From Agelas oroides (Eukaryota > Porifera > Demospongiae > Agelasida > Agelasidae): a stretch of DNA of 64,000 nucleotides. Shown piece after piece: positions 34,316 through 43,773 of this stretch; the stretch's first letter is position 1, and every line of letters begins with the position of its first letter. Both the position numbers and the translations under genes were made by a program. Below the pieces are notes generated by a model. That model was not told where the DNA came from and searched no databases. It saw nothing but the letters and a program-made list of their open reading frames with translations. The stretch spans positions 25,589,674 through 25,653,673 of the forward strand of contig OX422184.1 in assembly GCA_949130485.1 (NCBI GenBank), read 5' to 3'.

Positions 34316-34935
34316 GACCACTGGTGGTGATACCCTATGTGGCTGGGATGAGTGAGGACATTAGGCGCGTTTGCAGGAAGTTCAACATCAGAGTAGTCTT
34401 TAAGTCCAGGTGGACTCTCTGCTCAAGGTCAAGGATACATTACATGTACCTCTTGGTAATGTGGTATATCGTATCCCCTGCAGCTGCGGCCAGGTCTACA
34501 TCAGGGAGACGAGACGGAGACTGGAGACGAGACTGAAGGAACACCGAGATGCCTGTGAGAGGGGGATGATGGAGAAGTCAGCTGTAGTGGAGCATGTGTG
34601 GGAGAATCACCATCTGATCGACTGGGAGGAGACCACAGTGCTGGATCATGGCAGAGGACAGGAACTGTTGGTGAAGGAGGCCCTGCACATCCAAATGACA
34701 CCTTCAGAGGAGCGCTTCAACTGAGATGGAGGACGGGAAGTCCCTGGTTGCTGGACCGCTGTGATGAGGAGGCAGGGAGGGAGGAGCAATCCTCTTTGAC
34801 CTCCAATGACGTGTATCCTCAGTAGTGCATGGCTATAAATAGCAGTACTTCTTCACTTTCGCCCTGATGACGGCTCTCACCCTGATGATGACTGGAGCAT
34901 TTAGTCGAAACGTCGGCAAGATATTTTCCAAGCTC
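34316..34935 (+). mobile_element. Penelope-like element 3' end (copy 3)
   Basis: First frame IPYVAGMSEDIRRVCRKFNI, then after a frameshift near 34435 an open GIY-YIG segment (NVVYRIPCSCGQVYIRETRR, ending TPSEERFN, stop at 34722). It shares subtype-specific differences with copy 1 at 21.8 kb rather than with copies 2 and 4. Confidence 0.75.
34857..34920 (+). ncRNA. Hammerhead-ribozyme-like motif in Penelope-like 3' region
   Basis: CTGATGA at 34864-34870 and GAAA at 34907-34910 frame a possible stem II (GGCT/AGTC). GAAA is followed by ACGTC, where ACGT is self-complementary as in dimer-type hammerheads. Stem I can form from GCC before the core and GGC after the cleavage C, extended by CTT/AAG. 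Penelope-like elements are known to carry hammerheads. A 17-bp insertion containing a second CTGATGA enlarges loop II, so activity is doubtful. Confidence 0.45.
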
Positions 34936-35535
34936 AAGTTGGTAACAGATAACCTCCATCTTCATTTAAATAGTAGTTGTCTTGCACGACATGTAAGCGT
35001 GTCTACTACCAGTCAGTTCACTCCTACCCTGTAGTGTGACAGTTGGACTACCACACAAAACCTTGGAACATTCTATTTTTACAGCACAATAAATTGTGTA
35101 CTCATTACATAGCTAAGTCATCATACCCCAACTGTGTCAGGCGTCGGTAGTTCGGGCTAGTGCTGGCCAAAGTCATCCAGCATGCTCCATGGGCATTCGC
35201 TGTCTTCATAAGCAAACGCAGCTTTAGTTTTCTCCTATTGTACCAATTCATTGACTATAAGTAGCTTGAACAACCATTGTTCCCACCAGCACCATCTCCC
35301 TAACCAGATGTTACCTAGCTCCCATATAATTACAAATTGGGCATATTTGTAATGCTTGTGAATTGACTGAACTGAGATTACAGGACAGTCTACCAGTGAC
35401 TTCACAGGTGATGTTTTGATAAGAACACTTTCTGTGCACTACACTGCCTCTCTCTGTCTGTGAGTTACTGTCTAGTTTAGATGGGCAATACAATACCACA
35501 ATTACTGGTACTACCGATATTCTAACCTGTCATAC

Positions 35536-35595
35536 TCATTTGTGGTTCACCTTGTTGACTGAGTGGTATCTTCGGGGTTTCTGTCGATACTGATA
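35536..35595 (-). CDS. Linker exon (duplicate of 23065-23124)
   Basis: A 60-nt phase-1 exon with TAG acceptor and GTATGAC donor. It codes SVSTETPKIPLSQQGEPQM apart from one base change that I read as Gln codon CAA. Same block as copy 1. Confidence 0.42.
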   Translation of the reverse strand, partial: YQYRQKPRRYHSVNKVNHK

Positions 35596-37117
35596 CTACA
35601 CACTACCTACACAAATGAAAGGCACAGAAGTGCCAAACCCTTGGTGCAGCAGTGCATGTGATTGTACTTGTGTGTTGACTGGAATGGACGACTGTCTCGT
35701 GAATAATAGTATCATGACGTTTGCTCTTGAGTTGATATGGCGTGCCTTTTGATATTAATTTATTCCTAACTGTCTGTCCTCGAATCTGTTCTGACAGCTA
35801 GGCACTTGGGCCTAATATTAACACAGTGCAGTTGCATGCACTACAGTATTACACTGTGGGCATACCTTCCTCAACCTCTCGTAAAAGACAGTCACAAACG
35901 GCCAAGTTCGACGGAAAAATCACAATACCGCATGCTCCAAGTCACGTGATCATACATTACTGCTACGTCGTGTTACGGAGAGGTATACGGAAACATTGCA
36001 CATGAAGAAAATGGCTGACTTAGTCGCCGTAAGTTTATAGGTTAACGCTTCTAACTTTTGAACTAAACAGTTTTAGAGAAAACGGATTTTTAGTTTTACT
36101 GCATTTTCCACGCTGTAGCCGCTGATACCTCTCGTTGAACGCCTAAAAGCGCGAGAAGGCAGAATAGAGAAAACGGACAGACAGACAGACACACACACAG
36201 ACACACAGGACAACTACTATAACCCTCACTGCGCATGCGCACCGAGGGTTAATGAGGTCACTGGCACTAGCCAGGGCCTGTTAGCACAATTGTCTACTTT
36301 GACTCTCAGACATGATAGTGGTAGCTAGGGAGATACTGCATCATCCTGGGGCAGGCCTGAGCGAGTAGCCAATTAAACAAAGGCCCAAGTGACCACATAC
36401 GCTGACAATGCAGCTACTTGCAGGAGCAGCTATTGTGGCTACACAAGAGGCATGGGCTAAGCTTCACACACACAGCTAGCATGGAAATTTCTGCCATATA
36501 CCGGTATGAGCAATCTAGCTTGTCATCCATGCACGGTCCTTTAATAGCTGAATTAAACTTTACATTCTGCCATCTGTGACTTGCAGCCTGCCTTGCCATG
36601 TGGCCGTTAGACTCACAGCACAGACTTATCTGGAAGTAAGCTGCCGTGCAGGCCACAGATGCAATTTAAAATTGATGGTAAGTAGTCAGTCCAATCAAGC
36701 AAGCAAGCGTGTGTGTGCGCAATGCAGTCATGCAGTAGTCATTGTCCATAGACTAGTCAGGCATTATCAGGTGATAATGCAACAGATTAACCCCACCCAC
36801 CGACCATCTTTGTCTTTACTGACAGCTAGTGCTAGTGCTTACTCTCATGTGTGTCCTTCATATTACTACCGTTCAGCCCAGAAGGTTGAACCGCTACCTT
36901 AATGATGATGAACAAGACTATGAGGTTGGATTCCAGGTTTGTTAACCTAGCCTTGTTCCCAGTCCTCCACCACAGCTATCGTCTCTTGCAGTATGAATAA
37001 TGCGTACGAGGCCAGATAACGTGCCTTCCTAACCCAACCATCTTGTCAGATGACAATGCAATTCATTACCCCATCAACCAACTTCTTCTTTACTGACTGG
37101 TAGTGCTTATTGGTTAC

Positions 37118-37417
37118 CCTCATGCATGTCCTTCACCAGGCAGTACTTTCTCTCCAGATCATCAGCCAACAGACTTTCTCTCACACTTCGACTCCTGAGA
37201 GCATCAGTAAGAGTCTTCCAGCTGGGATTGTCACTAGTGGTCAACCAAGTCTTGAGCATCTCCAGGAGCTGATCTCTAGGGTCAGCGAACTGTGCTCGGA
37301 TACTGTCGAGTGTGCTAATCTTCACTTTGAGCTGGAGTCCAAGGTGGTACCACTGTTCAGATACATCCAGAACCTCCTCCATCACTTGACCAAGGTCATC
37401 CGAGGTTAGCATGTTCC
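37118..37417 (-). CDS. Death-domain exon (duplicated copy 3)
   Basis: Same borders and phase as the copies at 24647 and 31080. The protein differs by RARFADP to RAQFADP and LLKML to LLEML. These two changes match the exons at 45.8-48.5 kb, so this copy is closer to the 795-bp array. Confidence 0.82.
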
Positions 37418-38068
37418 CTGGAAGATCAGGAGTGGAACAATATATACACAGCTAAAATAACCTTAATTGAAGGGCAATCTTGCCAGTAGTAACTATGAAG
37501 CAACTGACCGACTGTATGAAACAGTGTTATTCAAACAAAATGACAGCATTTACTCTCTTATAAATTCAATGAAAGCACAAAAGTGCAAAACCCTCAGAAC
37601 ATTGGAATGTTACCAGTTTGACTATTGATACATGTGACTAGTTACACTATAGTAGCTATAGTTAAATTTGTATGATTCATTCTGCTATAAACCACTACTA
37701 AAGAGGTGAGTGGGCATACTGTATAGTTACCCCGCGCGCGCATTACCCAGTGCGCGCATGCTCGAAGGGGTTAAGCAATTGGTTTTGTCTGTCTGTCAGT
37801 CAGTCTGTCTGTCTGTCAGTCAGTCTGTCAGTCTGTCCAGTGAAAAATTTTGAAATCAGCACATTTACTGGGTTAATGAATTGCTGTACGCGGCAGTGAT
37901 ATGGCAATCTAAAAAAAAAAATGTATGTGTACCTGATAGAGACCAAAGCAGTTCACTCCTCTGCATTTCCAGCTCTTTTCTATTTAACGTTAGTATTGTC
38001 CACCATTTTGATACAGTCAACCACTTGGATACGGTGGAGACCGGGCATATGCTGACTCCAAGCACGTA

Positions 38069-38180
38069 GCCTCGTTCCCAGGCCGTTCCCGCCTCCAGTT
38101 TTGATCGCTTGCAGTATAAAAACGGAGGGGAAGGCCTGGGAGAAAGAGTCACGTGCGTGACGTCAGGTAGACGTGAGGGT
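38069..38180. mobile_element. Inverted-repeat MITE truncated by deletion
   Basis: Left arm and left CCAAGCACGT (38059-38068) are present. After ..GTAGACGTGAGGGT the sequence jumps to CATCAACAACAATAACATCA, which belongs about 1.17 kb further on in the other copies. The right arm and the Cys-rich frame start are lost. Confidence 0.85.
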
Positions 38181-39497
38181 CATCAACAACAATAACATCA
38201 GACGGGAGCATTTAGACCTTGTAGAGACTGCAGACACTGACAGTAGTCCATTGGCACTCTGCAACCCCCATTATGAGCAGCTTTATAAGGCATTTTAATT
38301 TCCACTACCATGAGCGGCGTGTGTGTCACAGACACGGTGGAGATTACACACATTGATGTCTAAACCCCATTCAAATCACCACATACTTGCAGCAGACAGT
38401 GGAGTTTGATGGCATCCTTTCGGCCAACAGCATAGTTTATGAATCATGTTACGACTTCCATCGACGGGCACTCCAACAACAAAATGCCGGTCAACCAACA
38501 CCTTTTTCTACTCTACATGATATTGCATCTCAGCTGTAGGGAAAAATTGTACGATTTGAAGCAAGTAATGATCACAGACAAGGAATATCTAGGTTGGGTA
38601 GTATGAGTAGCACTTCAACTAGTGAAAACCCTCCAGTGAGATGAAGCCCAGAAGTACAATCAGACTTTTCCCACCTCAAAACAAATCCACCTGCTAATTG
38701 ATGACTCTTGAGTTCAATCAATAACCATCTTCAGGAAAACGGTGTAAACACAAAAGGAATGGTATAATTCTGTACATGTACAGCAAAAAAAAATGGGGAC
38801 CTACTGAAATCACTTTCAAAAGCTCTTGGGAATGCACAATGAATGTATGGCAATCTTGGCATATTAAAACTCTTTAACCACTAGTGAATAGTGTACTCGT
38901 CATGCAACTTTGGCCGCATGTTATCAGTTGCCGCAATCCGTTTTGAAGATAGGTTTTGCACTAGCAAAAAAGGTGGGATGGGAGGAGGTGGGCGGGCATA
39001 GTCATGACATGCCATGCACATGGCAGCTGTCTTGGCTGGCTGTAGAAAGGCCTTGGTCAGCACTGGCTGGACCATTTCTCTCCTTTTAACACAAACATAG
39101 AAAAGGCTCCTCTGCCTTTGTAGGGGCTCCATTTCTGGCACTGTAGAGAGCTTTCAGTTGGGAGAAGCGTTCACTGGTTGGAGAGCCCTGACCATTGTGA
39201 CCTCGCTAATGAGTGGGTGTGGCAGGTCATGAACCCAGAGAGGCTTGATGGAAGAACCCTTAGCTCATGTTTCCAGTGCTAGCTTGCAGCAGAAGTGGAA
39301 ATAAGGATCATACAAGGTATCAATAGCCTCAGAAGCCAACCAACTAGCATGCATGTTCTTTCTATCATACATACAGTGGGCATGGCATGGTTGGCTATAC
39401 TTTTCCTCTGAGCTTCAACTCTCACTCCCTCAACCTACGATCCTACAATCCTGCTAAACTCACTCTGCTAAATAGTAGTGATGAGGAATAGGAGGAG

Positions 39498-40140
39498 GAG
39501 AGGGGACCACTGGTGGTCTATGTGGCTGGGATGAGTGAGGACATTAGGCACATTTGCAGGAAGTTCAACATCAGAGTTACTGTAGTCTTTAAGTCCAGGT
39601 GGACTCTCCGCTCAATGTTGACCAAGGTCAAGGATACAATACCTCTTGGTAAGCAATCCAATGTAGTATATCGTATCCCCTGCAGCTGCGGCCAGGTCTA
39701 CATCGGGGAGACCAGACAGAGACTGGAGACGAGACTGAAGGAACACCGAGACGCCTGCAAGAGGGGGGTGATGGAGAAGTCAGCTTTAGCGGAGCATGCG
39801 TGGGAGAATCACCATCCGATCCACTGGGAGGAGACAACAGTCCTGGACCATGGCAGAGGACAGGAGCTGTTGGTGAAGGAGGCCCTACACATCCAGATGA
39901 CACCAGAGGAGGAGCACTTCAACTGAGATGGAGGACTGGAAGTCCCTGCTTGCTGGACCACTGTGATGAGGAGGCAGGGAGGGAGGAGCAATCCTCACCG
40001 ACCTTTGACCTCCAATGACGTGTATCCTCAGTAGTGCATGGGTATAAATAGCAACGATCGTTCACACTTCTTCACTTTCGGCCTGATCACGACTGGAGCA
40101 TTTAGTCGAAATGTCGGCAAGTTATTTTCCGAGCTCAAGT
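39498..40140 (+). mobile_element. Penelope-like element 3' end (copy 4, open GIY-YIG frame)
   Basis: The longest intact piece: an open frame from VYVAGMSEDIRHICRKFNIR through LTKVKDTIPLGKQSNVVYRI, CSCGQVYIGETRQRLETRLK, EHRDAC to TPEEEHFN, stop at 39924. The IGET form restores the usual Y-I-G of GIY-YIG nucleases; the other copies have IRET. No reverse transcriptase. A hammerhead-like remnant with CTGATCA core follows at 40083. Confidence 0.8.
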
Positions 40141-41069
40141 TGGTAACAGATAACCTTCTCTTCATTTATGCAGAAGCCAACTGAGAAGCCAGTGAAAGTG
40201 TACAAATTATTAGAAATTCTACGGTACAAGCCCGCTAGCACAATGAGGCCGCATTTTCGGAACTCTCCTTTGCTGCACGATGGTGAGAAAAGCTAGCACG
40301 ACATGCTAGCACGACATGCGACAGTACTAATATAATGCTCAGTCTTTGAATCTACTGGCTCGAAGTCAATTTAGGGCTCCGAAACAGGGGGTCCCACTGT
40401 AAATTGTTAAGTACCCACGTAAAACATAATATCTTGAGGCACTGGAATATACAACCACTGTAGCAGTGTTGTGTTGGTAATCCAATTAGTTCTCATCATT
40501 TAAATAGTAGTTGCCTTGCACGACATGTAAGCGTGTCTACTACCAGTCAGTTCACTCCTACCCTGTAGTGTGATAGTTGGACTACCGCACAAAACCTTGG
40601 GACATTCTATTTTTACAGCACAATAAATTGTGCACTCATTACATAGTTAAGTCATCATACCCCAACTGCGTCAGGTGTCGGTAGTTTGGGCTAGCGCTGG
40701 CCAAAGTCATCCAGCATGCTCCATGGGCATTCGCTGTCTTCATAAGCAAACGCAGCTTTAGTTTTCTCCTATTGTGCCAATTCATTGACTATAAGTAGCT
40801 TGAACAACCATTGTTCCCACCAGCACCATCTCCCTAACCAGATGTTACCTAGCTCCCATATAATTACAAATTGGGCATATTTGTAATGCTTGTGAATTGA
40901 CTGAACTGAGATTACAGGACAGTCTACCAGTGACTTCACAGGTGATGTTTTGATAAGAACACTTTCTGTGCACTACACTGCCTCTCTCTGTCTGTGAGTT
41001 ACTGTCTAGTTTAGATGGGCAATACAATACCACAATTACTGGTACTACCGATATTCTAACCTGTCATAC

Positions 41070-41138
41070 TCATTTGTGGTTCACCTTGTTGACTGAGTGG
41101 TATCTTCGGGGTTTCTGTCGATACTGACATCTGTGTCT
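41070..41138 (-). CDS. Linker exon of the Death-exon array
   Basis: A 69-nt exon between TTTTGCTGCAG and GTATGACAGG, phase 1 both sides, coding TQMSVSTETPKIPLSQQGEP plus QM. It sits 78 bp before the complete Tigger element. Confidence 0.5.
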   Translation of the reverse strand, partial: RHRCQYRQKPRRYHSVNKVNHK

Positions 41139-41216
41139 CTGCAGCAAAAGGGCAACAATAAAATATGATTGTGGCTGAGAACTAGGACATATACATGTAA
41201 CCCTATTTTTGACATA

Positions 41217-43113
41217 CAGTAGGAAGTCACTTATCCGAACTTCAGTTATCCAAACACGTCGGTTATCCGAACCCCTCAGAAAGCCACGCCCACCGCTGCA
41301 ATCGCCACGTGGTCTATGCACGCAAGCAGAAGCAGCTGTATGGTGTGGCTAGTGCTAAATGGAAGAGAGTAGTTCTTACCATAAGGGAGAAGCTGAAGAT
41401 TTGCGAGTTAGTAGATAGTGGCAGGAGTTTAGCAAGCGTAGCAAAAGACTTTGATGTTGCAAAATCTACCGTTCACGACATTGTCAAAAGCAAAGCCAAG
41501 CTTCAGACGTTTCTCACGGAGATTCTGGAGGGGGAATGCATTAAGAAGAGAAAGGTTGTGAGAAGATCTGACTTCCAAGAGCTCGACAAAGCTGTGTATC
41601 TTTGGCTTATTCAACAGAGATGCAAAGGGACACCTATCAGTGGCCCGCTGTTGATGAGCAAATCATTGCAGCTGTATCCTCTTGTCTACCCAGATGATCC
41701 AGATCCTAGTGCATTCAAGGCAGGAACAGGATGGCTTAAACGATTCAAGGATAGGCACGGAGTAAGAGCATTGTCTGTACAAGGAGAATCACTATCAGCA
41801 GCTGCAGACACTGTAGGACCTTTCAAGAAGCAGCTTTGCAAACTTATTGAAGACAAAACTTTGACTTTGAACCAAGTGTTCAATTATGATGAAACGGGCC
41901 TATACTGGAAACTAATGCCAAACAAAACACTTGTTACATCCAGGGAGAAAGCTGCAAAGGGTTTTAAAAAGCCTAAAGATCGAGTTACACTAATGGCCTG
42001 TGCAAACCCAACTGGATCAATCAAACTCCCTCTGGTGTTTATCCACAAATCCTTGAATCCATGTTGCTTCAAGAATATCAAAAAAGAGGATCTTCCAGTA
42101 CATTACTATGCACAAAAAAGCTCCTGGATGGATACAACAATCTTTAAGAACTGGTTCCAGGAGCATTTTGTGTCACAATGCCGTAGAGCACTGGAGAAGA
42201 AAGGTCTTCCAAAGCGAGCTATTCTTGTGTTGGACAATGCCCCATCTCATCCAGATGTTGAAACGCTCTCCTCAGATGATGGGGAAATTTCATGTGTTTA
42301 CCTACCCCCTAACACCACTTCATTGATACAACCAATAGATCAAGGGATGCTGGAAATGATCAAGTGTCGTTACAAGCATCATTTGCTTCTTCGTCTACTT
42401 CATGAAGGAAGCGATGGTTCAATGGATATTGCTGAATTTTCTAAGACAATAAACATAAAGGATGCTGTTTTGATGTCTGCACAAAGCTGGGATGAAGTGA
42501 AGGAGGAGACCATAGCTAAGAATTGGAATAAGCTGTTGTCATTTTCTGATGCAGACCAGCAGGATTGTGAGTCTGCCGCCACCAATTCAGGCATTGACAC
42601 ACTTTTGGATGAATTGGATATTCCTCATACTGAGAGAAGAGACTGGCTCACATCCGATCAGAGTGATCCTGGCTATCATGAATTTACTGATGATGAAATT
42701 GTAACACTTGTACGAGAGGAGAACTGTAGTAACGAAGATGAATCTGATGATGATGAAGAGGTGGTTCCACAAACTGTTTCACATGCACAAGCCTTTAAGG
42801 CACTTGAAACAGTGCTGACATATGCTGAGCAACAGCCTGATGTACCAATGAGCACTACCATTATACTCAATGGCCTTTTGATGCAAACAGCAACTAAAAG
42901 AGTTAAGATTCAAAAACAGACCAGACTTAGTGAATACTTTAGTCCAAGCACATATACATGCAATACTAACTGATCTGTGCATAATAACATGTACAGTATA
43001 CATGTATAGACATGTGTTTAACCATCATTTTCTTGCAACTTCACTTATCCGAACATTTCAGTTATCCGAACACCCTCCAGTCCCAACGTGTTCAGATAAG
43101 TGACTTCCTACTG
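41217..43113 (+). mobile_element. Complete Tigger/pogo-family DNA transposon
   Basis: A 1,897-bp element. The left terminal repeat CAGTAGGAAGTCACTTATCC is mirrored at the right end (GATAAGTGACTTCCTACTG), with one mismatch in about 24 bp. TA flanks both ends (41215-41216 and 43114-43115), the pogo/Tc1-mariner target duplication. Sub-terminal GTTATCCGAAC motifs recur near both ends and may be transposase binding sites. It carries one long transposase frame. Confidence 0.95.
41309..42973 (+). CDS. Tigger-like transposase
   Basis: An uninterrupted frame of 554 codons between the terminal repeats. Numbered from the first codon of the open frame: a pipsqueak-type helix-turn-helix near 20-65 (LTIREKLKICELVDSGRS, SLASVAKDFDVAKSTVHDI), a CENP-B-type DNA-binding helix region near 85-155 (AVYLWLIQQR, GWLKRFKDRHGV), and the DDE core with D194 in FNYDETGLYW, D309 in LVLDNAPSHP and D344 in QPIDQGMLE. 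A C-terminal acidic tail follows. No in-frame ATG precedes the first HTH: the frame opens at GTG, the ATG at 41316 is in another frame, and the first in-frame Met is near residue 116. A start-codon indel, a non-AUG start or an upstream exon would explain this. Confidence 0.92.
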   Translation: MVYARKQKQLYGVASAKWKRVVLTIREKLKICELVDSGRSLASVAKDFDVAKSTVHDIVKSKAKLQTFLTEILEGECIKKRKVVRRSDFQELDKAVYLWLIQQRCKGTPISGPLLMSKSLQLYPLVYPDDPDPSAFKAGTGWLKRFKDRHGVRALSVQGESLSAAADTVGPFKKQLCKLIEDKTLTLNQVFNYDETGLYWKLMPNKTLVTSREKAAKGFKKPKDRVTLMACANPTGSIKLPLVFIHKSLNPCCFKNIKKEDLPVHYYAQKSSWMDTTIFKNWFQEHFVSQCRRALEKKGLPKRAILVLDNAPSHPDVETLSSDDGEISCVYLPPNTTSLIQPIDQGMLEMIKCRYKHHLLLRLLHEGSDGSMDIAEFSKTINIKDAVLMSAQSWDEVKEETIAKNWNKLLSFSDADQQDCESAATNSGIDTLLDELDIPHTERRDWLTSDQSDPGYHEFTDDEIVTLVREENCSNEDESDDDEEVVPQTVSHAQAFKALETVLTYAEQQPDVPMSTTIILNGLLMQTATKRVKIQKQTRLSEYFSPSTYTCNTN

Positions 43114-43319
43114 TACATGAAAACAAAGTACCTGGCATTATTTTTTGAAAGAGGTGTCCAATAAACTTTTATTGCAGACATCACACTTTTACTCAAACAT
43201 AGGAAGTAAACAGACTGCAATGTTTACCTAATGTAGGACTAGTTATCTACACAAATGAAGTCACTAGCACTAGCCAGGGCCTGTTAGCACACTTGTCCAC
43301 TTTGACCCCCAGACATGAT

Positions 43320-43773
43320 AGTGCTAACTAGATACTGCATCATCCTGGGGTGAGCCTGAGCGAGTAGCTGACAATGCAAGGGCCCAAGTGCAGGTGACCA
43401 CAATGCAGCTACACATGGGCTAAGCTTCATACACCATCAGCTAGCAATGCCCTTTACTGGTGTAAGTGGTATAGCTGAATCAAACTTTACATTCTGCCGC
43501 CTGTGACTCACAGCCTGCCTTGTCACATGGCCGTCATAGTACAGACTTATCTAGAAGTGTACTGCAAATGCATTCAACTTGAGTCGTCTTCACTCTTAGT
43601 CTTTCATGCCAATACTCTCATTCTGGTGAGCTGCAGTATACGTGGACAATATTCGTGAAATTTAAGTGGTCAGTCCAATCAAGCAAGCAAGCATGCACAT
43701 GCATGTGTGCAATGCAGTCATGCAGTAGTCATTGTCCATAGACTAGGCACTATCAGGTGATAATGCAACAGAT
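43320..43773. repeat. Partial copy of the first-exon block of the array unit
   Basis: GGGTGAGCCTGAGCGAGTAG, then CACAGCCTGCCTTGTCACATGG and CAGTCATGCAGTAGTCATTG align with 23.88-24.31 kb. The start-exon position reads ATGTAA on the minus strand, so it is dead. It ends at the foldback insertion, whose target duplication starts at 43765. Confidence 0.6.
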
